Positions 1 to 10,755 are shown, counted from the first letter of the stretch. The stretch: DNA of 43,887 bases from Halodesulfovibrio spirochaetisodalis (GCF_001672295.1 NZ_JXMS01000026.1:1-43887); one strand, 5' to 3'. Translations and numbers: made by a program. Notes: generated by a model from the sequence alone, not told the origin.

Positions 1-476
1 TTTTTTTCTTAATTCATGACTATATTCTTTCTAAAAAGATTATGCATCGAAATAACAGCATTTTAAAACTAGAAATAATAAACACAGTTCACACTATACA
101 TTGTTATGAAAATTAAATCTCTTTTATCACAGTACGTATAACAAATTTTCTGAAGACATCTGCCACAAATCCCATACAGCGTACATTGTGAAACAAGGCA
201 ACGAACATCCACTCTATTGTTATAGACAAGTCAGATGGAATGTAATGGCCACAAATGCTTTGCCAGAATCAGCAAGGGTGACACTGACGGCAACAGAGCA
301 ATTTCTTCGAAAATTGCCACAATACTTGTGCGCAAGCGCATACCAATGGAAATCGCGAGAGGGGAACGGCACAGAGGATAGTCCAAGGCGTATTTCAGGA
401 CACTTCTGTGTACGGATTAAAACTCGGGGGGATAGGACAAACTATGGGGAAGGACCCCGAAATGGAAGGAGACACC
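1..476. other. AT-rich upstream region of the first chitinase
   Basis: No gene is supported here. An open frame running in from a GTG at 188 continues into the chitinase, but residues before about position 479 show no signal peptide or domain and read like translated non-coding DNA. The last bases hold a strong Shine-Dalgarno sequence (AAGGAG at 466-471) just ahead of ATG 477. I see no convincing -35/-10 pair. Confidence 0.5.
466..471 (+). promoter_or_regulatory. Ribosome binding site for ATG 477
   Basis: AAGGAG lies five bases before ATG 477. It is the only strong Shine-Dalgarno near the chitinase signal peptide, yet the ATG it serves is one base out of frame with the gene. This supports a lost A in the following homopolymer, or slippage. 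Confidence 0.7.
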
Positions 477-3022
477 ATGAAAAAAACCTGAGTTGTGTTA
501 CTAAACACCACCCTGTCACGTGGCTCGTAGCATTGCTACTTTCCTTTAACCTTTTCCTAGGAACAGCATTTGCTGCTGTTGACACTGGTGGACCTGCTAA
601 CACCAGTGATCATCAAAAAAACGTTATTGGCTACATCACAAACTGGGATGCATGGAAAGAACAGAAAGCAGGAGTTCCACAGCAGGGTGGCTTGACCCAC
701 ATGAACGTGGACTTCAGCAAATACAACATCCTCAACTTTGCTTTCTTTGGCGTTGCTAAAGACGGTTCAATGCACAGCGGGGACTACAGAAACAAAGACA
801 TCTACAAAGAAGGCACTGTTCAGGAACCTGCCGGCCTGCTTAACACCGATGTTTACAGCAGCTTTGACCTTCATATTCTGTACGGTGAAATGGAAGGTGT
901 ATGGTGGATTAGCGAATCTGTTGCCCAACAGGCAAACGCTCTTGGCTTCCAGACAACCGCAGGTTCATCTACATGGTCCAATCCTGCATGGGGCGTATAC
1001 AACCAGCCACTCCCGCTTCCTCTTCCTAAACAGGGTGGAGCAAAAGGTCTTATCGCAGAAGCGCATGCGCGTGGCGTAAAGCTTATGGCTTCCATCGGTG
1101 GTTGGAGTATGTGTCGCCACTTCCCAGAAGTAGCAGCAGATCCGACAAAACGTGCTCGTTTTATGAAAAGCGTTAAGCAACTCATGGACATGGGCTTTGA
1201 CGGCATTGATATTGACTGGGAATACCCTGGCCCGTTCACTGGCATGAACTTTACAGGTTCTAATGCAGACTACGCTAACTTCCTCACTCTCATGCGTGAA
1301 ATCCGAGCTACCATCGGCAACGACAAACTTCTTACCGCTGCATTTTCTGTTGATGTAGAAAAACTGAAAGGTTTTGACTGGGTTGAACTCAATAAGGTTA
1401 TGGATATGTACAACTTCATGACTTACGACTTCAACGGCGGCTGGTCTGACAAAGCTGGTTTGAACTCAAACGTTCACAAATACCAGAATCAGGATATTGA
1501 ACGCTTTAACTGGGATACACTGCGTGACTACATCATCGGTGCTGGAATCCCGCTTAACAAAGTTAACATGGGTATCCCGTTCTACGGTCGTGGTGTAATC
1601 TGCGAAGGTGAAGCAGGACTCAACAAAGCTACCGTAAAACGTGATGAATTTATCCAGCCTGATGGTAACATAATCACATGTGCAGACTACACAAACTGGC
1701 CTAAAGAAGTATACGACGGTACCCCTAACTACTTCTTCACCAAAGAAAAAGCATTGGCTTCCGGAAGTGGCTGGACATACCATTGGGATACTGAAGCACA
1801 GGCTCCGTACCTTACTAAGGGGTCATACTTCCTGAGCTTTGAAGATCCAAGATCAGTTGAAGTAAAATCCCAGTACATTGTGGATAACGGCTTTGGCGGA
1901 ACCATTGTATGGACAGTTTACGGCGACCTTGAACTCAAGGGAACCGCTACAACCTATGGTTCAAAGCTTGTTAAGTACAGCGATGTACGCTCTGAACTCG
2001 TAAATAAAATCAACGAAGTCTTTGCAACAGGATCATCCACTGCTCCTCCTCCACTTACAGCTACTACAGCTAAGTCCGTTTCTTCCACAGTCGGTGTAAG
2101 CACATCCTTCTCTGCTGCGGCTAGCGGCGGTAAAGCACCTTACGCTTACGCATGGACATTTGGTGACGGAAAGACAGCTACTGGAAATCCTGCGAGCCAT
2201 GCATACGCTTCTGAAGGAACATACCCTGTTGTTGTTACGGTAACAGACAGTGCAGGAAAGAGAATCTCTGCAAGCAGCACTGCGTATGTAACCGGCAACA
2301 CCGTACCTGAACCTACTCAGTTCTCAGTAAGCCTTCCTGCATCTATCAATGCAACAGTTGGCACACCGCTGGAACTTAACGCGACCGTTGAAGGTGGCAC
2401 AGCTCCTTATTACTACTCCTGGGGCATTATCTCAGTCGGTACAATCTCAGGCAACCCAGCAACTCATACTTTTACAGCACCTGGTACATATAACGTACTT
2501 CTCAACGTGTTTGACGCGACAAACAAAATCGTAAGTGCGTCAACAACCATTGTTGTAACTGAAGAAAATACCATCCCTACCCCGACTCCAGATCCATTAA
2601 GTGCAGTCGCAGGTGGCCCATACTCCGGCAAGACTGGTGAGTCTATCACCATGACAGGTCGCGCTTCTGGTGGTGAGGGGTCATACACCTATGCATGGAG
2701 CTTCGGTGATGGTACCTCTGCAACAGGCCAGACTGTGAGCCACAAATACTCTACTTCCGGCAGCCACACTGTGCGCCTCACAGTAACCGACAGCAGTGGC
2801 AAGAGCACATCTGTTCAAACAACTGCGTCCATCACCAAGGACACTACAACTGCGACTTGCGGTGGGCTTTCCCCTTGGACTGCAAGCGCAACATACGTAG
2901 GCGGCGACCGAGCTTCTCACAATGGCCACACATGGGAAGCAAAATGGTGGACCCGCGGAAACGAGCCAGGCACAGGCGGCCCTTGGGGGCCTTGGAAAGA
3001 TCTGGGCGTTTGCTCCAACTAA
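477..3022 (+). CDS. Secreted GH18 chitinase with PKD repeats and CBM5/12; start is frameshifted
   Basis: Glycoside hydrolase family 18 endochitinase, expected to be exported and to cleave chitin. Module order: hydrophobic signal peptide ending near TAFA|AVD; GH18 barrel with the catalytic signature DGIDIDWEYPG (catalytic Glu codon at 1220-1222) and an upstream SIGGWS strand motif; three PKD-type beta domains (about 2040-2850), two of them with FGDG; a C-terminal aromatic chitin-binding CBM5/12 module with AKWW (about 2865-3022). The only good ribosome site, AAGGAG at 466-471, serves ATG 477. That codon is followed by seven A residues and runs into TGA at 489-491. One extra A would give MKKNLSCVTKHH and join the signal peptide in frame. 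The gene is therefore either a one-base frameshift, a sequencing error, or a slippage-controlled start. The open frame itself extends back to GTG 188, which lacks a plausible signal sequence. Next to a second chitinase. Confidence 0.85.
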
Positions 3023-3034
3023 ATCCCCCCTATC

Positions 3035-3135
3035 CCATTATCATGTAGATAATGGAGCCCGGTTTACCTTTTCCCCTAGCAGGTAAACCGGCCACATACC
3101 GATGGGATGAAGGCTGCCACAACGGCCTTCATCCC
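3035..3135 (+). other. Three consecutive hairpins between the two chitinase genes
   Basis: Three perfect stems follow one another: CCATTATC/GATAATGG (3035-3042 with 3048-3055), CCGGTTTACC/GGTAAACCGG (3059-3068 with 3082-3091) and GGGATGAAGGC/GCCTTCATCCC (3104-3114 with 3125-3135). None is followed by a T tract, so they do not look like classical intrinsic terminators. mRNA processing or stabilising structures between two co-transcribed cistrons are one reading. Confidence 0.6.
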
Positions 3136-3153
3136 TATCTAAAAGGAAAGCCA

Positions 3154-4875
3154 ATGAGAAAATTAGCAATCATACTCTGCTCCATGGCGTTGCTCACTGC
3201 ATCATGCTTGTACTCCATGGCTGCATTTCCCCCGAAAGTATTTGCCCCGTATGTCGATGTCTGCACATGGCCAACATTCTCCATTTCAGAATATCAAAAA
3301 AACACATCACAAAAGTACACTACGCTCGCTTTTATTGTCAGCGATAGCTCCGGTAACCCTTCATGGGGCGGTTACTATCCTGTAGCGGACAAATTTTATC
3401 TTGAAGAAATTGAAGCAGTGAGAAAAGCCGGTGGCGATGTTATTGTTTCCTTCGGTGGCGCCAGCGGCACCGAACTTGCGCTCAAGCACGGAAACGTTGC
3501 AGAACTTCAGGCAGCATACCAGTCTGTTATCGACACATACAATCTGACCTGGGTTGATTTTGACATTGAAGGCGCTGCTGTAGCTGACCGTCCTTCCATT
3601 GACCGACGCAACAAAGCCATTGCAGGTCTTCAGGCTGCAAACCCAGAACTCAAAGTCGCATTCTGCCTGCCTGTCCTTCCTCAGGGACTCACAGGCCAAG
3701 GACTGTTTGTAATCCAGAACGCAAAACAGAACGGGGTTCGTGTAGATCTTGTGAACGTTATGGCAATGGATTACGGCGACTACCCTGCACCGAATCCAGA
3801 AGGCCAGATGGGCAAATACGCTATTGATGCAGCAACCAACACCCATCGCCAAATGATAGACATCGGCGTGAACACACAGATCGGTATCACACCAATGATT
3901 GGCCAGAACGATATCATGTCCGAACGCTTTTATCTGAAAGATGCGCAGCAGCTCTTCGAGTGGGCCATTGCTCCTGCCCAGCTGCCATGGGTCGGCATGC
4001 TTTCCATGTGGTCAACAGGTAGAGACAACGGCGGTTGTGCCGGATCTCTTTCTGCAACATGCAGCGGCATCACGCAGGATGAATTTGCCTTCACCAAAAT
4101 CTTTCAGAAATATGCAATGGATGACACTGGAAACAACTTTCCAACCGTTGCAATCACATCTCCGGCAAACAAAACTTCGCTCAAAGCAGGTGCTGATATA
4201 CTTGTTAAAGCAACTGCCAGCGACAATGACGGCACCGTAGGAACTGTTGAGTTCTTCCTGAACGGAGAATCTCAGGGTTCTGATGCTTCCGCACCGTTCG
4301 AAATGCTCATCAACGACCTGACAACCGGAACCCATCAGCTTCTGGCTGCCGCCACTGATGATGCAGGAGCAGTAACCAAGTCTGCACCTGTGACAGTTTT
4401 TGTCGGTAATGTTTGCACATACGATGCATGGCAAGCTTCTAAAGTCTACACTTCAGGCAACAAGGTTTCCTTTGACGGCCATCAATGGGAAGCGAAGTGG
4501 TGGACACAAGGCAACCAGCCTGGAACCGGCGGCACCTGGGGTGTATGGAAAGATCTCGGCACATGCGGTAGCAGCAGTGCTGTTACACCTCCACCAACTG
4601 GTGAAACCGACGAAACACAGACTAGCGGCACTGAAACTGGAAGCACACAAACAGGTGAAACACAGACAGGTGAAACGCAGACCGGTAGCGAACAACAGAC
4701 TGGAACAACAGGCTGTTCTGTTCCTGCATGGCAATCTGCAAAAGTCTATGTAGCCGGAGATCAGGCTTCATTCGAAGACCACCTTTGGAAAGCCAAATGG
4801 TGGAGCCAAGGAACCGAACCCGGTTCTGACGGTCAGTGGGGCGCGTGGGAAGATCTGGGAGTCTGCAGCAAGTAG
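3154..4875 (+). CDS. Secreted GH18 chitinase with Ig-like domain and two CBM5/12 modules
   Basis: Second family 18 chitinase, 573 residues from ATG 3154 (AAAGGAAA upstream). The open frame continues upstream to 3052, but only the 3154 start places the signal peptide (MRKLAIILCSMALLTASC, cleavage near SMA) at the N terminus. The catalytic strand is WVDFDIEG, with the acid Glu at residue 139. This belongs to the GH18 branch that keeps only DxDxE, so it differs from the upstream chitinase and may have a different cleavage mode. After the barrel come a bacterial Ig-like domain (PTVAITSPANKTSLKAG onward, ending VTVFVG), a CBM5/12 (QWEAKWWTQG), a TQTGE-repeat linker and a second CBM5/12 (LWKAKWWSQG). 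The duplicated binding modules suggest processing of crystalline chitin. Probably expressed together with the upstream gene; ends at a strong palindrome. Confidence 0.93.
   Translation: MRKLAIILCSMALLTASCLYSMAAFPPKVFAPYVDVCTWPTFSISEYQKNTSQKYTTLAFIVSDSSGNPSWGGYYPVADKFYLEEIEAVRKAGGDVIVSFGGASGTELALKHGNVAELQAAYQSVIDTYNLTWVDFDIEGAAVADRPSIDRRNKAIAGLQAANPELKVAFCLPVLPQGLTGQGLFVIQNAKQNGVRVDLVNVMAMDYGDYPAPNPEGQMGKYAIDAATNTHRQMIDIGVNTQIGITPMIGQNDIMSERFYLKDAQQLFEWAIAPAQLPWVGMLSMWSTGRDNGGCAGSLSATCSGITQDEFAFTKIFQKYAMDDTGNNFPTVAITSPANKTSLKAGADILVKATASDNDGTVGTVEFFLNGESQGSDASAPFEMLINDLTTGTHQLLAAATDDAGAVTKSAPVTVFVGNVCTYDAWQASKVYTSGNKVSFDGHQWEAKWWTQGNQPGTGGTWGVWKDLGTCGSSSAVTPPPTGETDETQTSGTETGSTQTGETQTGETQTGSEQQTGTTGCSVPAWQSAKVYVAGDQASFEDHLWKAKWWSQGTEPGSDGQWGAWEDLGVCSK
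4641..4692 (+). repeat. 15-bp tandem repeat encoding a TQTGE linker
   Basis: About three imperfect 15-bp units (consensus ACACAGACAGGTGAA) encode the TQTGE linker between the two chitin-binding modules. The synonymous drift between units (ACA/ACG, ACA/ACC) shows that it is a diverged protein linker and not an array of another kind. Confidence 0.8.
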
Positions 4876-4937
4876 TAATTTGCTACTGAAAAAGACAGAT
4901 AAAGCCAGATGCCACAGCTTGCATCAATAACGAAAGC

Positions 4938-4975
4938 GGGGCTGCACAACATGTTGTGCAGCCCCGTACTGTTTC
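4938..4975 (+). terminator. Terminator after the chitinase pair
   Basis: A perfect 28-bp palindrome (4938-4965, GGGGCTGCACAACA and its complement) is followed by a moderately T-rich tail. It lies about 60 bp past the chitinase stop codon. Confidence 0.75.
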
Positions 4976-5238
4976 TTCACACTAACCAGTATGGCTCATA
5001 GCGAACCATCTACCTTAGATTATGTAATCAGTTCTCGAAAAACAGCTGTTCTGCAACAGCAGCCTAAGACATCATATCTACCCAATTTTAAATACAAAAC
5101 GGACAAACACTGCTCCCTCAAACGCTTTGATTTTCAAGGTTGATTGGCTTGACCGTATCCCTAAACTTAGATAAAGCTGTATCAACTTTTCTTGATTCAA
5201 CTCAATCAAGACAGCCGAAAATAGCATAGGAACAAATT
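4966..5238. other. Intergenic region upstream of sahR
   Basis: No gene. It contains several TTGAT/ATCAA words, including the inverted repeat at 5190-5211 described separately. TTGACC at 5149-5154 could be part of a promoter, but its spacing to any -10-like word is poor. I see no conserved-looking RNA fold that would indicate an SAH riboswitch. Confidence 0.5.
5190..5211 (+). promoter_or_regulatory. Candidate SahR operator (inverted repeat)
   Basis: Perfect 8-bp arms TCTTGATT (5190-5197) and AATCAAGA (5204-5211) are separated by six bases, 27 bp before the sahR start. ArsR-family dimers bind such inverted repeats, so autoregulation of sahR-ahcY is likely. The link to this particular site is an inference. 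Confidence 0.55.
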
Positions 5239-6159
5239 ATGTCGACCATACTTCCTGTATTCAAGGCGCTGGCAGATGAAACCCGCCTGAGACTATTGCA
5301 TGTTCTCAACAGGTACGAGCTTAGTGTTAACGAGCTGGTTACCATTCTTGAGATGGGGCAATCCCGTGTTTCCCGTCACCTCAAAATCCTTACAGGAGCA
5401 GGACTTCTCAGCTCCCGCCGTGACGGATTATGGGTTTTCTACAGTGCACCGCCTGAAGGTGAAGGAAGAGAGTTCATTGATGCTGTCGCACCGTTTATCG
5501 ACAGCGACGAAACGCTTGATTCTGACATGGAAATGGCAGCCACTATCATTGAAGAACGAGTCCGCAAGACAAAGCAATTCTTTAATGCCATTGCTGAAGA
5601 CTGGGATCAGCTCAACCGTGAAGTTATCGGTGAGTTTGATTTACCGGGTGCTATTATCGAGCGTATGCCCCGCTGCAAAGTTGCTGTGGATTTAGGCTGT
5701 GGAACCGGAACACTGCTTGAGCGCATGCTTGAGCGTTCGCTTAACGTTATCGGTGTTGACGGCTCCCCGCGCATGCTTGAGCTCGCCAAGCGCAGACTGG
5801 TTGAAGACGAAGACCGTGTGTCACTGCGCATCGGTGACCTTGAGCACCTTCCGCTTCGTGACGGCGAGGCAGACTTCGCCACCATTAACATGGTGTTGCA
5901 CCACCTTTCCCACCCGGGAAAATCGTTAAAAGAAATCCGACGCGTTCTCCGCAAAGGCGGCCTGCTTGTGCTGGCAGACTTTGACAAACACGATAACGAA
6001 AAAATGCGTGTTGATTACGGTGATCGCTGGCTCGGTTTTGATATGAGAAATTTAGCCTTAAAACTCACAGAAGCTGGCTTTGCGTTACGTCAAAGCACAA
6101 TGCATCCTGTGCGTAACGGGCTGACAATTCATTTAATTGTAGCAGAAAATACACAATAA
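5239..6159 (+). CDS. sahR: SahR-like ArsR regulator with SAM-methyltransferase-fold domain
   Basis: 306-residue two-domain protein. Residues 1-90 are an ArsR winged helix (FKALADETRLRLLHVL, recognition region SRVSRHLKIL). Residues about 130-300 form a class I methyltransferase fold with motif I VDLGCGTGTLLERML and the acidic VDGSPRMLELA. Known family: SahR regulators sense S-adenosylhomocysteine through this domain and control methionine-cycle genes in Proteobacteria. The gene sits 22 bp before ahcY, the enzyme that removes SAH, which fits that role well. The alternative is an active methyltransferase such as ArsM, but no arsenic gene or cysteine set is present. The start at ATG 5239 gives the expected ArsR N terminus. 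The 5190-5211 inverted repeat upstream suggests autoregulation. Confidence 0.88.
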   Translation: MSTILPVFKALADETRLRLLHVLNRYELSVNELVTILEMGQSRVSRHLKILTGAGLLSSRRDGLWVFYSAPPEGEGREFIDAVAPFIDSDETLDSDMEMAATIIEERVRKTKQFFNAIAEDWDQLNREVIGEFDLPGAIIERMPRCKVAVDLGCGTGTLLERMLERSLNVIGVDGSPRMLELAKRRLVEDEDRVSLRIGDLEHLPLRDGEADFATINMVLHHLSHPGKSLKEIRRVLRKGGLLVLADFDKHDNEKMRVDYGDRWLGFDMRNLALKLTEAGFALRQSTMHPVRNGLTIHLIVAENTQ

Positions 6160-6178
6160 ATTTCTTAGGAGAAATTGA

Positions 6179-7621
<1,443 letters not shown>

Positions 7622-7644
7622 ACCGGTAATACTTATTACGCATA

Positions 7645-7681
7645 AAAAAGGCTGCCCCTTACACAAGGGCAGCCTTTTTTT
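7645..7681. terminator. Bidirectional intrinsic terminator
   Basis: Stem GGCTGCCC (7650-7657) with GGGCAGCC (7667-7674), preceded by an A run and followed by seven T. It serves ahcY on the plus strand and the convergent MOSC gene on the minus strand. Confidence 0.9.
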
Positions 7682-7698
7682 ACTATTTTAATAACCTG

Positions 7699-8124
7699 CT
7701 ATAAAAGCGTAATCTCATCGCCCGCAGTGATCTCGCCTCCCTTCAGAACCTTTGCAAAAATCCCTTCAGTCGGCATAACACAGAACCCTACGGCTTTGTG
7801 AATTTCACACTTGGAATGACATTTTTTCCCTATCTGTGTCAATTCAAGCAATGTGGAGCCAATGGAAAACTGTTGCCCCACGCGTAAAAAGGTAATGGGG
7901 AATCCACTTACCAGTAGATTCTCTGCAAAATCACCTGCTTTCAAGGTCGGCAGTTTATGGCGCATCTTATCGACGCTTTCCACTGCCAAAAGACTCACCT
8001 GCCTGCCACTACCAGCATGGGCATCGCCCTCAATGCCATGATCTTCAATCAGCATTGCAGAATCTACAGGCTTTTTTTGCTCACCTTTCTTTTTACTCAC
8101 ACAAATTGCTAAAACTTGTCCCAT
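7699..8124 (-). CDS. MOSC domain protein
   Basis: 141-residue stand-alone MOSC domain (molybdenum cofactor sulfurase C-terminal type), a pyridoxal-enzyme-associated fold that handles sulfur on molybdenum or other cofactors. Seen in the sequence: GIEGDAHAG, the strand GDFAENLLVSG and the cysteine-bearing QIGKKCHSKCEIH. Single-domain MOSC proteins are common in Desulfovibrio, often near molybdopterin genes; none is adjacent here. The substrate is unknown. Convergent with ahcY and sharing its terminator. Confidence 0.9.
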   Translation of the reverse strand: MGQVLAICVSKKKGEQKKPVDSAMLIEDHGIEGDAHAGSGRQVSLLAVESVDKMRHKLPTLKAGDFAENLLVSGFPITFLRVGQQFSIGSTLLELTQIGKKCHSKCEIHKAVGFCVMPTEGIFAKVLKGGEITAGDEITLL

Positions 8125-8277
8125 CTCAATACCCCGTTATTCTTAAAACAATAAAAGAAGTACGCACTTTTTAGTCTAACAACAGTACGTCAGGTTGATA
8201 CCGTACTACCATCTTTCAGACACAGAGTACACACAGGCACGCAGAACGCACCGTTCTATTGCCTTAAAAAACAAACA

Positions 8278-9267
8278 TTAACGGGAGTATACGTCAGAAA
8301 TAAAATCTTGCAGAGCGCCGGGAGTAATTTCATGACCATTTGTTGTCATATCTTTAATGACCATAACGGAACCACGCAGTGTAGAGGTCTGCGCCATTGT
8401 AAGACAAATATTATGAGGAATCTGTGCGCGTTCCTGCAACAGATCAAGCTGCCAGCCGGAATTATTCTCTGACCAGCGGACAGTATACGCATCTTCTTCA
8501 ACAAAGTGCGTCATCAAAGAGGCCCGCAGATCATTAAGGGTAATACGGCTGTTACCCCGTCCGACCAGCGGCGTATATTCACCCTCATTGTCCTGAATAA
8601 GCAGCGGGAGAGCGAGCATCTTACGTGGTGGGTCGTGGGAAATGACTTCGCGCAACGGTACCATACGGTGCACAGTCGCTTTTCGTCCATGTTCATCAAT
8701 CTCTTGCGCGCTGTCACCTTCAGACACGGTAATGCCTTGTTCCATTGAGCAGGATACAGCTTCCCATAACGCTTCTGTACGGTCAGCCAAGGCACGGATT
8801 TCTTCAAGCACAGGGTCTGTGGAAGATTGAGGAGCAGCAGCAATATCAGGCACACCAAGCTGTTGTAATCGTGCTTCAATAGATGCCATTTTTTTCAGCA
8901 TCTGTTCCTGTTTCATAGAAAGATTAACCATGCTGGTGGCAAGGCTGCTCATGGCCTGTTTGTAATCATCAGGCAATACAACTTCAACAACCTCTGCCTC
9001 TTCCTCCTGTTGTTCAAAAACAGGTTGAGCGACAAATTCAAAACGATCAGCAAGGCGCTGGTGTGTTTCTTCAATAGAAAGACCGGAACTGAACAAGTCC
9101 CGGATAGCGCGGCAGACTTCAAGCGCCTCTTCTGTGAACTGAATCGGCTTTCCCTTACTTGCTACAGGGATACAGTCTGGAAATTTACGTCGGTAACTTT
9201 TAATAGTTGTTTCTGAGACACCCAGAATTCGGGCAATTCTTTTGTGCGTCAAAGGCATCTGGCTCAT
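8278..9267 (-). CDS. MerR-like HTH regulator with coiled coil
   Basis: 329 residues from ATG 9267, chosen because GAGGAA precedes it and it begins right before the DNA-binding domain (MSQMPLTHKRIARILGVSE). The open frame continues upstream to 9399 but without a ribosome site. The N-terminal 75 residues look like a MerR-type helix-turn-helix (ETTIKSYRRKF, then IQFTEEALEVCRAIRDLF). A predicted coiled coil follows (about 110-150, rich in Met, Gln, Lys) and then a C-terminal domain I do not recognise (about 240-329). The target is unknown. It is transcribed away from the TRAP operon, so it might regulate that operon or itself. Confidence 0.75.
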   Translation of the reverse strand: MSQMPLTHKRIARILGVSETTIKSYRRKFPDCIPVASKGKPIQFTEEALEVCRAIRDLFSSGLSIEETHQRLADRFEFVAQPVFEQQEEEAEVVEVVLPDDYKQAMSSLATSMVNLSMKQEQMLKKMASIEARLQQLGVPDIAAAPQSSTDPVLEEIRALADRTEALWEAVSCSMEQGITVSEGDSAQEIDEHGRKATVHRMVPLREVISHDPPRKMLALPLLIQDNEGEYTPLVGRGNSRITLNDLRASLMTHFVEEDAYTVRWSENNSGWQLDLLQERAQIPHNICLTMAQTSTLRGSVMVIKDMTTNGHEITPGALQDFISDVYSR

Positions 9268-9777
9268 GATTTCCTCGCAACTTCGGTAGTATAACGATAT
9301 CGTAATCGATAAGTTATTTATCAGAAGAGTGCAACTGCCAGTCCTGAACAAGACGTTCACTCTCAACAAAAAAGTGCTGCGCCATATACAAACATTCAAC
9401 TCGCAAATGAGGTATACTTACTACCGGACTACGCAGATTCCTTACTACACTTCTCCCAGAAAAGCAGATTACCGACTTGTCCCCACTCCTCACGAAAAAA
9501 CAAACATCAAAACTACGTTGTTCTTTTGACTACAGTAGACACCCCAGTAAAAGCACATACTCACAACACAACCAATCATATCAAAAAGGTATATTGACTT
9601 TTGTGTCCGTTACAATACAAAACGGGCTACCGTTATATGGTTACTTGTCATTTTCTTTTCAGAATATCAGCAAGTATACCGTAGGTAACAATCATAAATT
9701 ATGTGAATACAATTACTTCAGAAAAAATGAACAGCGAGACCGTTGCTTCTGACATCAGAAGGTTACTGGGAGACCTT
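9268..9777. other. Divergent intergenic region between the MerR-like gene and dctP
   Basis: About 510 bp without a supported gene; the short open frames in it show no ribosome sites or domains. It carries an imperfect palindrome near the MerR-like gene (about 9291-9317, ATAAC at one end and GTTAT at the other, ATCG words inside) and a candidate dctP promoter near 9594. Confidence 0.55.
9594..9621 (+). promoter_or_regulatory. Candidate dctP promoter
   Basis: TTGACT (9594-9599), 16-bp spacer, TACAAA (9616-9621). This would leave a leader of about 150 nt before dctP. It is a match by eye only. Confidence 0.35.
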
Positions 9778-10755
9778 ATGAAGTTTTCAAAAATACTGAT
9801 TCTCGTCATCGCGGCGATCTGTTTTACACTTCCGGCAATGGCTGCAACGCAAGTCCAGCTTGCTGTGGTGACCAAACCGGGTTCTGCACAATATGTTGCG
9901 GCTGAAAAATTTGCAGAGCTTATTAAAGAACGCTCCAAAGGCGAATATAATATCAAGCTCTATCACTCAGGATCACTGGGCAAAGAAACAGAAATTTTGC
10001 AGCAGGTTCAGCTTGGTGCAATCCAAATGGCTATTGTCACACTCGGGCCATTTGACACCTTTGTACCTGAGATCAAAGCAGTAGCGTTTCCGTTTCTGTT
10101 TAAAGATTACGAAACAGCAGACCGTGTGCTTGATGGCCCTGTAGGTCAGGAGGCACTGGACTCTCTGGCACAGGCCGGATTTAAAGGTTTGCAGTTTTCC
10201 GAAAACGGATTCCGCAACCTCTCCAACAACCGTGGAGCAATCCATTCTGCCAAAGATGTGAAAGGGCTTAAGCTCCGCGTCATGCAGTCCACCTTCCATA
10301 AAGAGTTATGGCATACTCTTGATGCGAACCCGACCCCTATGGGCTGGCCTATCTACTCTGAATTACAGCAGGGAACCATTGACGGACAAGAAAACCCGTT
10401 ATGGGTATTTGAAGAGTACAAGCTGTACGAAGTCCAAAAGTACCTCGCCCTTACCGGCCATGTTTATTCAGTACACATCGACATTGCCAATCTTCAATGG
10501 TTTGAATCGCTGCCGGAAAAAACACAGGCTATATTCCAGACTGCAATGCGCGACGCTGCAATTTACCAGCGAAAAGTAAACCGCAAAAAAGAAGCTCAGT
10601 ACCTTGCAAGCCTCAAAGAAAAAGGCATGATTGTGGATGAGCATCCGGACATTGATTCCTTCCGCACTAAAGTGGCACCTATGAAAGAGATGGACATGTA
10701 CAAAGAGCCTAAAACTCGTGCTCTGCTCACCAAACTTCTTAACGCCACTCAATAA
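9778..10755 (+). CDS. dctP: TRAP transporter substrate-binding protein (DctP type)
   Basis: Periplasmic solute receptor, 325 residues from ATG 9778 (GGGAG six bases upstream). An open frame extends to GTG 9703, but the signal peptide MKFSKILILVIAAICFTLPAMA begins at 9778. The mature protein shows the DctP pattern: an early GS-x-QY-x-AAEKFAELI helix, the GSLGKETEILQQVQLG segment, LKLRVMQS (the Arg that usually grips the ligand carboxylate) and ELQQGTIDGQENP. TRAP systems use an ion gradient to import organic acids such as C4-dicarboxylates. The exact ligand cannot be read from the sequence. First gene of the dctPQM set, separated from dctQ by a terminator-like hairpin. Confidence 0.93.
   Translation: MKFSKILILVIAAICFTLPAMAATQVQLAVVTKPGSAQYVAAEKFAELIKERSKGEYNIKLYHSGSLGKETEILQQVQLGAIQMAIVTLGPFDTFVPEIKAVAFPFLFKDYETADRVLDGPVGQEALDSLAQAGFKGLQFSENGFRNLSNNRGAIHSAKDVKGLKLRVMQSTFHKELWHTLDANPTPMGWPIYSELQQGTIDGQENPLWVFEEYKLYEVQKYLALTGHVYSVHIDIANLQWFESLPEKTQAIFQTAMRDAAIYQRKVNRKKEAQYLASLKEKGMIVDEHPDIDSFRTKVAPMKEMDMYKEPKTRALLTKLLNATQ

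Noticed and set aside
3052-3153. N-terminal extension of the second chitinase
   Set aside because: It runs through the hairpin spacer, and the signal peptide and ribosome site place the start at 3154.
4641-4692. Short tandem repeats that could suggest a repeat array
   Set aside because: They are in frame, encode a TQTGE linker between two chitin-binding modules, and have no unique spacers.
4966-5238. Possible SAH riboswitch before sahR-ahcY
   Set aside because: No conserved-looking fold was seen, and an SAH-sensing protein regulator with an adjacent inverted repeat explains control.
9477-9752. Open frame of 91 codons before dctP
   Set aside because: It overlaps the candidate promoter and leader, has no ribosome site and shows no protein-like pattern.
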